Positions 11,776 to 20,600 of a stretch of 55,015 bases of DNA are shown here, one piece after another (position 1 is the stretch's first letter; every line of letters starts with the position of its first letter). Source of the stretch: Melanopsichium pennsylvanicum (Eukaryota; Basidiomycota; Ustilaginomycetes; Ustilaginales); the NCBI GenBank assembly GCA_900208305.1, contig OAPG01000024.1:1-55015 (forward strand), in the 5' to 3' direction. Under the pieces are notes generated by a model. It was not told the origin of the DNA. It worked only from the letters and a program-made list of their open reading frames with translations, and did not search any database. The position numbers were made by a program, and so were the translations under genes.

Positions 11776-11953
11776 AATTGTATGAGGATCTAAGATTTAG
11801 ATAAATCAACAAAAAAAAATAGACAAATAAAGTAATTATATCAGTAATTATTAGTGGATACAATCTGTATACAGTATGCAATTGTTTTATGATATCGAAA
11901 GAGTAACAAGAGCACTATTGGTCATAGATATATATATGCATCTCAGATTATTG

Positions 11954-12022
11954 CTTATTACAATTGGAGGTCTAACAGGAGTAATTCTAGCAAATGCTTC
12001 ACTAGATGTTGCACTACATGAT
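11954..12022 (+). CDS. cox1: cox1 internal exon (23 codons)
   Basis: Encodes [20 protein letters not shown] then LHD, the strongly conserved Cox1 segment just before [11 protein letters not shown] of the last exon. The 3' boundary after GAT at 12022 is chosen because joining to ACA at 13134 restores HDTYYV, puts a T at the exon end and a G at the intron end, as group I introns require. The 5' boundary (after G11953) is inferred in the same way and is less sure. Upstream sequence is not cox1, and the earlier exons are absent from this window. Confidence 0.8.
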
Positions 12023-13133
12023 ACCCAAAATATAAAACAACTATTTACAGGAACTCTTATACACAACTTTACAAGCCATCTATTCTATCTCGACAACAAC
12101 TTGATGCTTTTGTCATAGGTCTTATTGATGGTGATGGTAGCCTACAAGTTAATCACTGGCGATACAAAATTATACAGTTTCGTCTAGTAGTAAAACTAGC
12201 GGATAAACCTCTAAATTCTGAGATGCTTTATACAATTGCATCTATTTATGGTGGAAATGTACGCCGTGTACAAAAAGAAAATGGTTATATAATTTGGACT
12301 GTGAATGATAAAAAAACATTCACACGAACGATTCTACCACTATTTAGTAAATATCCACCTCTAACTAGCCGTATGCATCTTCAACTTAAGTTTTTCCTAG
12401 TATTCTTTAATGATCCTAATGTAGATCTCTACTTTAAGCTTCGTGATTCGAAATATATTGATCGAGAAAAAGTTTCACCTCTATTCAAGAAAGCTCCTTC
12501 CTATTTTTCTAATTGGCTTGGTGGTTTTATTGAATCCGAAGGATCTTTTGTAAATCGATCCTCAGGAGGATCTTCTTTCAGTATCGCTCAAAATCACGAT
12601 TATTATCTTATTGAAGCTATTCGGGATTTTTATGGTGTGAATCACCTAACCATTTATAATAAATTTGTAAAAAGTAGTGGATATACACTATACGAAGTAT
12701 CCATTGCTAGTCTAGTAGGGGTTACCCACGTAATTTCTCATTGTATCCCTCTTCTACAAGGATACAAATATCATCAACTTATTCAATTTATTAACAAAAG
12801 TAAGTCACTAAAAGCTGTAACTAAAGAGTTTCTTAATTTATTATGTGTCATGTTGTCAAACCACTGTGAGAGATATGAGTACATCTCTCGGTATCTTTAA
12901 TCAAAAGATGCTAACGGTGAAGTCTTATTTGATCTATCTAGTGCTATAGAAACAAAAAAGAATAAGATAATACCGTGGGAACTCTTCTAGTAACTAGAAG
13001 AGACTCCGTAGAGGCCACACGTGGTTGCATAGGTTATGAGATCCGTCTCCCTCCTATGTAAGATATGGTCCGATCCTATCTGTGAAGATAGCTGCTCTGT
13101 CTAATACCCTTATTAGACATTAAATATTAATTG
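12023..13133 (+). other. cox1 group I intron with LAGLIDADG HEG
   Basis: A 1111-nt intron between HD and TYYVV of Cox1, ending in G. It contains the HEG below. Its 5' 444 bases lie in the unique spacer and the rest in the right repeat arm, so the arm boundary cuts the intron. Confidence 0.8.
12091..12900 (+). pseudogene. LAGLIDADG HEG/maturase-like ORF in cox1 intron, out of frame with exon
   Basis: Two-motif LAGLIDADG_1-type protein. The first motif is [11 protein letters not shown] (codons from about 12106), the second [12 protein letters not shown] (about 12508-12543), and it ends at TAA 12898-12900. Such proteins cut DNA at the intron insertion site and often help splicing. The frame has no ATG before 12223, which is downstream of motif 1. 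Reading on from the exon goes into another frame and stops at 12116-12118. Either a frameshift joins exon and HEG, or the HEG is decayed. The C-terminal half is duplicated in the left arm. Confidence 0.75.
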
Positions 13134-13616
13134 ACATATTACGTTGTTGCTCACTTCCACTATGTTCTATCAATGGGAGCTGTATTTGCTCTATTTGGTG
13201 CATTCTACTTCTGGACACCAAAAATCATTGGTAAAACATTTAATGAAAACCTAGGACGAATTCACTTCTGGACACTATTTGTAGGAGTTAACCTAACATT
13301 TTTCCCGCAACATTTTCTAGGTCTTGGAGGAATGCCACGGCGGATTCCTGATTACCCAGATGCTTTTGCTGCATGGAACGCTATCAGTAGTTTCGGAAGT
13401 CTAGTATCAGTTGTTGCTACTGCACTATTCGGTTACATCATTTACGATATCCTTGTAAACGGTAAACCAGTAGATGCTAACCCTTGGGCTGTGCCTGCAT
13501 TCTTCCAATCAACACCTGAATTCTGGATGGAAAGTCACACAGCTTCTTCACTAGAATGGGCTCTTGAATCACCAACACCATTCCATAGTTTCAACATGCT
13601 ACCTGTACAATCATAA
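13134..13616 (+). CDS. cox1: Cytochrome c oxidase subunit 1, last exon
   Basis: The catalytic subunit of Complex IV in the inner membrane. This exon encodes the C-terminal 160 residues, from [15 protein letters not shown]. The two histidines at exon residues 7 and 9 are the ligands of heme a3 and heme a. The final helices and the tail NMLPVQS follow, with TAA at 13614-13616. atp8 follows on the same strand after 434 bases, the usual yeast order. The exon is duplicated exactly in the left arm. All tryptophans are TGG. Confidence 0.95.
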   Translation, partial: TYYVVAHFHYVLSMGAVFALFGAFYFWTPKIIGKTFNENLGRIHFWTLFVGVNLTFFPQHFLGLGGMPRRIPDYPDAFAAWNAISSFGSLVSVVATALFGYIIYDILVNGKPVDANPWAVPAFFQSTPEFWMESHTASSLEWALESPTPFHSFNMLPVQS

Positions 13617-14050
13617 TTTATATATAAAATTATAGAATATCATGGTGGGACGCACTCCCCTTCTTACCCATCTCCTTAGCGGAACAAACTATCTAGTGTT
13701 TTCTATTTTCTAGTAATTACTATAATCGACCTACTAAAATCTTCCGATTTTTTAACGGAGCACAAAATATTATTAAGAAAAATATACTATCCTTTTTCTA
13801 ACGGTTAGAAAATTTATGAGGGAATCAATTTTATTGTTCCTTTTTATAAAAAGAAAAACTGGAAAAAGAAAGCCCCATTTTTAGGCTTAAATAGTAGTAA
13901 CAGTTCCAGTAGAGACTAAGCCCGTATTATTAATTAAATCCGGCTACTAAAATCTTCTATTTTATAGCTGCTATATAATAGAAAACGATTATATATATAT
14001 TACAAGGCTATAGTCTACTAGTTTGTAACTATTTTATTGATTGATAAATA
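13617..14050. other. Spacer between cox1 and atp8, right copy
   Basis: AT-rich with small hairpins (TAAAATCTTCCGATTTTTTA near 13735, TAAAATCTTCTATTTTATA near 13947). No gene seen. Confidence 0.7.
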
Positions 14051-14197
14051 ATGCCTCAACTACTACCTTTTTACTTCGTAAATCAAATCTCATTTGCATT
14101 CCTAGGACTATTTGTACTACTATTTGTATTTTCTAAATACATCCTACCAGCTTTTGTAGAACTATTTGTTTCACGAATGTACATTACTAAACTTTAA
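14051..14197 (+). CDS. atp8: ATP synthase subunit 8
   Basis: A small single-span membrane subunit of the ATP synthase peripheral stalk. It has 48 residues, starts [12 protein letters not shown] and ends [10 protein letters not shown], matching the length and both ends of budding-yeast Atp8, including the C-terminal Arg-Lys tail. One hydrophobic helix spans about residues 13-36. It lies between cox1 and atp6 on the same strand, consistent with a cox1-atp8-atp6 transcript. A copy is in the left arm. Confidence 0.96.
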
Positions 14198-14695
14198 TTA
14201 AAGAAGATCGTTATTACTTTTACGATCTTTTCCCCCCCACTAAAATATCTCCTATATTTTTATAGCAGCGCCAGCGCAGCGCCAGCACACTCACTCTTAA
14301 AAAGAAATCGTAGATTTTATTTTCGATTTTATTTTCGATTTTATTTTATAAGGGTGTGATAAAAATAGACAGCCTCCTTTTAGTAAATAAATATAAATAT
14401 AGCGCGTAGCGGATTCTTTTAGAGTGTCAGCCGATAGCTAAATAGAATATGCGGTCTATAAAACAGAAAAATCGGCGGTGGCATTTTATACTATTTTATA
14501 GGAAAGAAGAAAGCTTTAACATTATTTCAAATTGAACCCCGCGCGCAAGCGCAGCGCAAGCGCAAAATTTATTGCGCTAAAAATGAAAAAGGATCTATTT
14601 TGTTATCAGTGTTGCTAGCTAGCATTTAATTTATAGGGGTGTAGCAACTATTAAAAAAACATTAAGTAACAATCCAATTAATATTATTTTATGCA
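14198..14695. other. Spacer between atp8 and atp6, right copy
   Basis: Holds two palindromic GC clusters (near 14266-14286 and 14540-14565) and three tandem TTTTATTTTCGA units near 14316-14340. No gene seen. Confidence 0.75.
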
Positions 14696-15460
14696 ATGGC
14701 ATTCCTAATTCATTCACCACTAGAGCAATTTGAAGTAACTAGTCTTATTTCTCTAAATCTACCTGTACTTGGATACGTTAATCTAAGTCTAACAAATCTA
14801 GGACTATATACAATTCTAACTGTATATCTAGTACTATCACTTCATATTATGGGAAGTAACAACCACCAACTAATTCCAAGTCGATGGAGTATTGCACTAG
14901 AAAGTAGTTTTGCTTCAGTACACGGACTAGTTAAATCACAAATTGGTGCTGCTAACGAGATGTACCTTCCATTTATCTACTCACTATTCTTCTTTATCCT
15001 AATTGCTAATCTAAGTGGTAACGTACCATATGGATTTACAGTAGCTACATCAATTATGGTAAGTATTGGTCTAAGTATGACAATCTTTATTGGAGTTACA
15101 ATTCTTGGTCTACGACTACACAAAGTACACTTCTTCTCATTCTTTGTTCCTTCAGGTACACCTCTAGGACTAGTACCTCTACTAGTACCTATTGAGCTGA
15201 TTTCATATCTAGCACGAGCTTTCTCACTTGGAGTTCGGCTATTTGCTAACGTTACAGCAGGACACGTTCTAATGAAAATCCTTTCAGGATTCCTGGCTCC
15301 TCTATTTACTTCTACTTTTATTGTTTCAGTACTGACTGTACTACCATTTATCATTTTTACTGGTATTATTGGACTAGAAATTGCAGTTTCATTTATTCAA
15401 GCTTACGTATTCTGTGTTCTAACATGTTCATATCTTAAAGATGCTATTGATCTACATTAA
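14696..15460 (+). CDS. atp6: ATP synthase subunit a
   Basis: The proton-channel subunit of ATP synthase, 254 residues and about five to six membrane spans. The essential arginine is R181 in SLGVRLFANVTAGH, with H190 close by, and the C-terminal helix is GLEIAVSFIQAYVFCVL. The gene is complete and ends at TAA 15458-15460. The last 65 codons exist a second time, diverged, at 18353-18550, with an ORF, trnR and a GIY-YIG HEG in between. The tail present here is therefore probably an acquired one and the downstream piece the displaced original, or the reverse. Copy in the left arm. Confidence 0.97.
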   Translation: MAFLIHSPLEQFEVTSLISLNLPVLGYVNLSLTNLGLYTILTVYLVLSLHIMGSNNHQLIPSRWSIALESSFASVHGLVKSQIGAANEMYLPFIYSLFFFILIANLSGNVPYGFTVATSIMVSIGLSMTIFIGVTILGLRLHKVHFFSFFVPSGTPLGLVPLLVPIELISYLARAFSLGVRLFANVTAGHVLMKILSGFLAPLFTSTFIVSVLTVLPFIIFTGIIGLEIAVSFIQAYVFCVLTCSYLKDAIDLH

Positions 15461-15543
15461 ATGAGTAGAGGTTTTACTAAAGTTTCAATAATTCTAGTAA
15501 CTAAAGTGCTAGTTGCTAATGAATCTTTTCTAAAAAAGATTAA

Positions 15544-16074
15544 TTGGATACTCCCCTTTCCTGCGGTACAGTATTCAAAAATGTGTCCATCTTTTATACT
15601 TATACTAATCTGATGCAAATTTTTACTAGTATTAGTAGTAACTTTGATACTTCAATTAGCCCTCACAAATTTATTTCGATTCTCTACCGATTTATTTTTG
15701 AAGACCTGAAACAAATTGAGGTCATTAAATTTCCTTGAGATAAGAAAGAAAAGAATAAAATGAAGAAAGTAATAGAAAAGTATGGTAAACCTAATCGTAA
15801 TACTAGTAAAACTACGTCAGGTTTTATAATTATTGTGCCAATAGGAAGTGATAAAAAAGCATCCATTTATCACTCAGAATTTACAACACACATTTCTAGA
15901 ACATGTTATAAATACCTATTAAAAAAAGAACCTGCAACACATAAAATTATGGATATGTGTAAAAAACATGGTGGAAATATTTATATTCTTCCGTATTCAC
16001 ACACCAACCTACGAAATCTGCCATTTAACGATATGAGAGATTCAATTCAAGTTATCCTAATTTATTTTATCTGA
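15544..16074 (+). pseudogene. Unknown ORF between atp6 and trnR
   Basis: Two open stretches in the same frame, 15544-15738 and 15760-16074, separated only by TGA at 15736-15738. Neither begins convincingly (TTG right after a stop; ATG at 15760). The second part encodes 104 residues, lysine-rich, with KYGKPNRNTSKTTSGFIII and HKIMDMCKKHGGNIYILPYS. I do not recognise the family. Its place inside the atp6 insertion, and the basic composition, suggest a remnant of a mobile-element ORF. If UGA were Trp it would be one 176-codon ORF, but trnW(CCA) argues against that. Confidence 0.4.
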
Positions 16075-16176
16075 GTTATCCTAATTTTTAATAGTAGTAA
16101 TCATAGTAAATAGAAACCCCTTGTAAAATCTTATTCGATTTTTTAGTCGCGCCAGCGCAGAAAAAGAAATTAAAAA

Positions 16177-16246
16177 TAAGATAAATGGAATCGAACCAAT
16201 ACAAATTCATTAGAAGCGAACTACTCTACCTTTAAGTTATATCTCC
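16177..16246 (-). tRNA. trnR(ucu): tRNA-Arg(UCU)
   Basis: Reverse strand: acceptor GGAGATA/TATCTTA (first pair mismatched), D arm ACT-TAAAGGTAG-AGT, anticodon loop CTTCTAA (TCT), T loop TTCGATT with one mismatch in the T stem. Reads AGA/AGG. It sits between atp6 and the HEG, on the opposite strand. The imperfect stems leave open whether it is fully functional. Confidence 0.78.
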
Positions 16247-16547
16247 TTATCTATTCTTATACAAAAGTTTTTACCAATTTGAGCTTAAAAGTTAGTGAAG
16301 AAAAAGAAATCTCTAGAATTATCAAATTAACTATGCAATTTTAATGTCTACATAATAGTTACAATATGTACTATGAACTTAATTATTTATTTTGAAATGA
16401 CTAACAAATTTTTCTCAAGTAGTATTACTAGAATCATTTCAAATATTACTATTATAGTACTTCTAGTAGTATATTATTTTCATCTATTTGGTTTCATGGT
16501 TTAGGGATTCTTTAATGTTTATACTTCTTATGTATATTCTATGAAAA

Positions 16548-18029
16548 GTGATGTTAACTATACCTACTTTAGTGATGAAAAATGCTCTAATTCCAGTTAT
16601 TACTTTTATTTTTGTAATTCTTTTTGTATTTTGTGCAAAAATAGCGCAATATAAAATGATGTATGGTACATATCTAATGAAAATCTCTATAATCTTCATG
16701 CTGTGTAATCCTTTTTATCTATTTCTTATTACTAGACTTTTTGTTTGGATTATTTTTAAAGAAGAATGGGTAGTAAATAATTTATATAATTATGCATCTA
16801 TTTTTTCCAATGATTTTTCTTTTTTCAATTATTTTCCTAATTCTCCGTTTTCTTTTCTTAAAACTATTTACTGTCAAGAAGATGAAAATGGTATGGGTAT
16901 TAGTAATAAAACTGCAATTATTACTAATGAATCTTATATTCCTTGGTATAATTATAAGAATGTAGATAAAAGTAGAGAAACACTAAATAGAATGCTATAT
17001 TTTTGTAAAAAAAATAATATTCATCTAGCCGATTACCTTATTGAAAATTGTTATGACATTCTTATTAAACCTTCTGACAATACTGGTATTCTAAAGTCAT
17101 CTATCGAACCAAATTCTATTTGTAATTATACGAAGCTATCGAATCTGGATAACGTTCTTGATCGTAAGCTGTTTGCAGATTTTAAGAATAAATCTGTAGT
17201 ATACTCTTTCACTACTATGGAAAATTGTCTAGTAAATGTCGGATCTAGTATTAATATTGAAAATAGAATGGAAAACTATTACAAAAATGTGGATCGTTTT
17301 ATTAAGGGTCTTCCTAGAGAGGATGTATCTTTTGCACGTAATGTTGCAAGAATTGGTGGTATCTCCAATCTAAAATGGGGTGTTCTATATACTACTAGTA
17401 ATCTTTTTAAAGATTATATATCCAAATATAGTATCCCTACTTCAGACATGCCCATCTATTCAAATATTCTAGCACACTATAGCAAACACCGTGTTCGTCT
17501 GGTTGAACAGTCAATTCATGCTTATAATCTTCCTTCTTGGTATTCTAGCCAAGGTGTTATTTTTGATTATATGAATTGGTCCTCTACAGCTTTCCAAGAT
17601 AAATTTGGTATAACAAGTTATAAAACTAAACTTATCGATCAAGAAGGTAACGTTCCTTTTTTTATTCACAAAGAGGCCGCAACAGGTATTAATACTAGAA
17701 CTTTTACAAGAAATGTAAATATCACACCAACTCATTATATTACAGCACCTGCAATGGATAAATCAGTTACAATTTTCCAAGATGAATCAGTACGACCTTC
17801 TGGAACTCTTTCCTCTCGAAACAAAGATTATGGGCTAATTTATCCAGACTATTTTGATGTTAATTGTATCCCTACTGGAAAATATATTCTAATTGACAGT
17901 ACTACTCTAAATCAAGTAGGTCCTGAGTTTACTAATTCTCAAGAAGCTGCTAAATATATTGGTTATACTGACTCCAAAAAAATAAGAAGATATATCAACA
18001 AATGTTACGAACTATCAGGTACTGGATAA
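16548..18029 (+). CDS. GIY-YIG-like HEG between atp6 and its displaced 3' end
   Basis: A 493-codon ORF. Residues about 10-35 and 45-70 are strongly hydrophobic, like two membrane spans, which is odd for an endonuclease. The middle has a degenerate GIY-YIG core (VVYSFTTMENCLVNVGSSIN then IENRMENYY) and a conserved Glu-containing helix RLVEQSIHAYNLPSW. The C-terminal part has a NUMOD1-like helix-turn-helix (SQEAAKYIGYTDSKKIRRYI). After the TAA the similarity to a HEG tail continues in another frame to about 18345 (FSSLADILRYFDVF), so the C-terminus was cut by a frameshift in an A-run near 18054. It probably drove the duplication of the atp6 tail. Identical copy in the left arm. Confidence 0.75.
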   Translation: MMLTIPTLVMKNALIPVITFIFVILFVFCAKIAQYKMMYGTYLMKISIIFMLCNPFYLFLITRLFVWIIFKEEWVVNNLYNYASIFSNDFSFFNYFPNSPFSFLKTIYCQEDENGMGISNKTAIITNESYIPWYNYKNVDKSRETLNRMLYFCKKNNIHLADYLIENCYDILIKPSDNTGILKSSIEPNSICNYTKLSNLDNVLDRKLFADFKNKSVVYSFTTMENCLVNVGSSINIENRMENYYKNVDRFIKGLPREDVSFARNVARIGGISNLKWGVLYTTSNLFKDYISKYSIPTSDMPIYSNILAHYSKHRVRLVEQSIHAYNLPSWYSSQGVIFDYMNWSSTAFQDKFGITSYKTKLIDQEGNVPFFIHKEAATGINTRTFTRNVNITPTHYITAPAMDKSVTIFQDESVRPSGTLSSRNKDYGLIYPDYFDVNCIPTGKYILIDSTTLNQVGPEFTNSQEAAKYIGYTDSKKIRRYINKCYELSGTG

Positions 18030-18352
18030 TTTTCAACACAAAAATTTTATATTGCAAAAAAACCCCCTAAGACACTATCTAATCCTTACCAACTACTCAA
18101 ACTTGACACTGGAACAAATCAAAAAATTCTACATAAAAACTTCTCCTCTCTAGCTGATATTCTACGATACTTTGATGTGTTTAGAAATTCACACAACTGG
18201 AAGCAGAAATATGTAGATTCGGGTAAACCATATAAATAAATTTGGTTTATTGTTCCACTTGAATCATACGAAGTAGAACAAAAGCAAACTGACGATTATC
18301 AAAAATTCTGGAACCGTGAAGTAGATCCTATGCTTAATGGTAAAATAATAAG

Positions 18353-18550
18353 CACACACTACTAAAAATCCTTTCAGGATTCCTAGCACCAATGTTTACA
18401 TCAGGAGCTATTACAGCAGTTATTACTCTAATCCCATTCAGTCTCTTTATCCCACTAATTGGACTAGAAATTGCAGTTTCATTTATCCAAGCTTACGTAT
18501 TCTGTATTCTAACAGCATCATACCTTAAAGATACTATTGATCTACACTAA
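18353..18550 (+). pseudogene. Displaced atp6 3' fragment
   Basis: Encodes HTLLKILSGFLAPMFTSGAI through IGLEIAVSFIQAYVFC to SYLKDTIDLH and TAA, the C-terminal 65 residues of an Atp6. It differs from the resident tail (for example TSGAITAV against TSTFIVSV). It starts at the block AAAATCCTTTCAGGATTCCT, identical in both copies and probably the crossover point. The frame is undamaged, so displacement seems recent. No start codon or upstream part. Confidence 0.93.
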
Positions 18551-18566
18551 ATAACTTCATTTTCAG

Positions 18567-18628
18567 TCCTACTAAATTTAACCAGTTAAATGCTCTTGCG
18601 GAATAAAAATATTCGATTTTTATAACCC
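18567..18628. repeat. 62-bp dispersed hairpin repeat, right copy
   Basis: Mirror of 5402-5463. Also nearly identical to 40576-40632. Core palindrome ATAAAAATATTCGATTTTTAT. Confidence 0.85.
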
Positions 18629-18870
18629 GTTTTTCTCTTACCCCCATTAACTATAATTTTATTTGCACCCCAGCGCTTCTATAAATAGAAGATTTAAAGT
18701 AGCCATTCTAAAATCTTCTCTTTTTGTATATTTTTTAATAGCACTATTAATCATATATCTACTAAAGTTACTGGCATCCCGTATTATAAATTCAAAGTGT
18801 TTATGGTTATCCTATTTCTATACTTTTATTAAAGCTGTATACATATATATATATAGGTATACATACATCT

Positions 18871-18941
18871 AAGGATTTAGCTGAGTGGTTTAGCATCGAT
18901 CTTACACATCGGGGACAGAGGTTCGATTCCTCTAATTCTTA
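18871..18941 (+). tRNA. trnV(uac): tRNA-Val(UAC)
   Basis: Acceptor AAGGATT/AATTCTT, D arm with GGTTTAGCA, anticodon stem TCGAT/ATCGG with loop CTTACAC (TAC), T arm AGAGG-TTCGATT-CCTCT. Reads GUN. Same strand as atp6 and cox2 in this arm. Confidence 0.93.
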
Positions 18942-19665
18942 AATTAAATTAATTAATTTATAACCAGTTATCTGCTGCCCAATTAAAATAGGATATTTTA
19001 ATTGGATAGGCGCGCGTAGCGCCCTTTCAATTTAATAGGGCAACTGCTATACTATTTTATCAGGGCAATACATATGACAAAAGATGGATTAAATAATTCA
19101 ATTTATAACTGTTAGCAGGGCTATTAAATATTACTTTTTTTTACCGACTAAAATCTTCGATTTTATAACCAGAAGTAATGTAAATGTAATATTTTTTATA
19201 TTACTCTATTAAATATAAACTGTATCTATTTTAAAATAAGTAAACATTATTTCTATTTATAGTGGCTATTATTAAATTATAGCCTTTTTCTTTATATAAT
19301 CTTATAGGAAAGGAGTAATTTCCTTTTTATTTTAACGTGCTGCTTTCACTTTAAAATTGGTTACTGGGTGTAATTTTCTCTTTTCTTAATATTACGTCTT
19401 TTTTATAAATGCATGACTAATTATGTTATAAAAACCTACTTTGTAATAAAATAAAATCTACGATTTGATGTTTTTTATTCTAATGGGGGAGTAGTCAAAA
19501 TAAAAGTGCTGCTTTATATACAGTATATAAATAGTAATATATTAATAGTAATAAAGTTATTAAATAAAAGAGGATTTAATACTATTTTCTTACTATAATT
19601 ATTGATAATTATTAAGTTAAGAAGTAGGGTTAGCAAAGCTATTATAATATAAATAAATATAAAAA
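18942..19665. other. Spacer between trnV and cox2, right copy
   Basis: AT-rich, no gene recognised. GC cluster GGCGCGCGTAGCGCCC near 19009 and several short AT hairpins. Confidence 0.7.
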
Positions 19666-20427
19666 ATGTTTAATCTATTTCCATTTGCTAGTACAGCAAT
19701 TTTTAATGATGCACCACAACCTTGGCAACTAGGATTCCAAGATGGAGCATCACCAACACATGAAGGTATTACAGAACTACACGATTCAATCTTCTTTTAT
19801 CTAGTAATTATTTGTTTTGGAGTACTATGGGTACTATCATCAGTTATTGTTAACTTTAATAGTAATAAATCACAACTAGTATACAAATATGCTAACCACG
19901 GAACTCTAATTGAGCTAATTTGGACAATTACACCAGCTCTAGTACTTATTGCTATTGCTTTCCCTAGTTTTAAACTACTTTACCTTATGGATGAAGTAAT
20001 TAGTCCTTCTATGACAGTTAAAGTAGCAGGACACCAATGGTACTGGAGTGCAGAATATTCTGACTTCATTAATGAGGACGGAGAAAGTATCGAATTCGAC
20101 TCATATATGGTTCCAGAAACAGATCTGGAAGACGGACAGCTTCGACTACTAGAAGTAGATAACCGATTTGTAGTGCCGATCGATACACATATCCGGTTTA
20201 TTGTTACAGGAGCAGATGTAATTCATGATTTTGCCGTTCCATCTCTAGGACTTAAAATTGATGCTGTGCCCGGACGACTAAACCAAACATCAGTTCTAAT
20301 TGAGCGAGAAGGTGTATTCTACGGACAGTGTTCCGAAATCTGTGGAGTATATCATGGGTTCATGCCTGTAGCTATTGAGGCCGTAACACCAGAGAAATAC
20401 CTAGCTTGGATTGATAGCCAATCTTAA
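19666..20427 (+). CDS. cox2: Cytochrome c oxidase subunit 2
   Basis: Complex IV subunit carrying the CuA centre, 253 residues. Two membrane helices (about 42-65 and 82-108) are followed by the intermembrane domain. Electron-entry motif HQWYWSAEYSDF is at 123-134. CuA ligands are H187, C222, E224, C226, H230 and M233 ([15 protein letters not shown]). The gene is complete, TAA at 20425-20427. A decayed second copy of its 3' half lies at 21850-22214, beyond a broken HEG on the other strand. Exact copy in the left arm. Confidence 0.97.
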   Translation: MFNLFPFASTAIFNDAPQPWQLGFQDGASPTHEGITELHDSIFFYLVIICFGVLWVLSSVIVNFNSNKSQLVYKYANHGTLIELIWTITPALVLIAIAFPSFKLLYLMDEVISPSMTVKVAGHQWYWSAEYSDFINEDGESIEFDSYMVPETDLEDGQLRLLEVDNRFVVPIDTHIRFIVTGADVIHDFAVPSLGLKIDAVPGRLNQTSVLIEREGVFYGQCSEICGVYHGFMPVAIEAVTPEKYLAWIDSQS

Positions 20428-20480
20428 TATTATAACTTGCAATTTTTCCCCCTTACGTAATTCTATTTTACTATTGCCAA

Positions 20481-20543
20481 TAAGTATGGTAATTTTATAA
20501 TAAAAAATAATAAGTATGGTAATTTTATAATAAAAATAAATAA
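20481..20543. repeat. Short direct repeat after cox2, right copy
   Basis: Two tandem copies of AAGTATGGTAATTTTATAAT plus A-rich linker. Mirror of 3488-3550 with one extra A. Confidence 0.8.
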
Positions 20544-20600
20544 GTAGAGTAATTTAGGGTGCTATAATAAACCTTTTTATGGGGTAACATATTCAATTTT

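Larger units (their letters stand above)
11562..12466. other. Unique spacer between the repeat arms
   Basis: A 905-bp single-copy region. The first 390 bases hold a 26-T run and otherwise nothing I recognise. After that come a short cox1 exon (11954-12022, plus strand) and the 5' half of the following group I intron with the first LAGLIDADG motif of its HEG. Recombination between the arms would invert this segment but could not attach the exon to any upstream cox1 exon inside the window. Confidence 0.9.

Noticed and set aside
11876..12118. 80-codon ORF in the repeat spacer as a separate gene
   Set aside because: It is the cox1 exon TIGGLTG...ALHD with chance open frame on both sides.
15736..15738. 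Reading UGA as Trp to join the two parts of the unknown ORF
   Set aside because: trnW has anticodon CCA and conserved genes use only UGG, so I kept UGA as a stop.
18663..18872. 69-codon ORF upstream of trnV (mirror 5158-5367)
   Set aside because: Runs through spacer hairpins and a TA tract, ends at the tRNA; no conserved feature.
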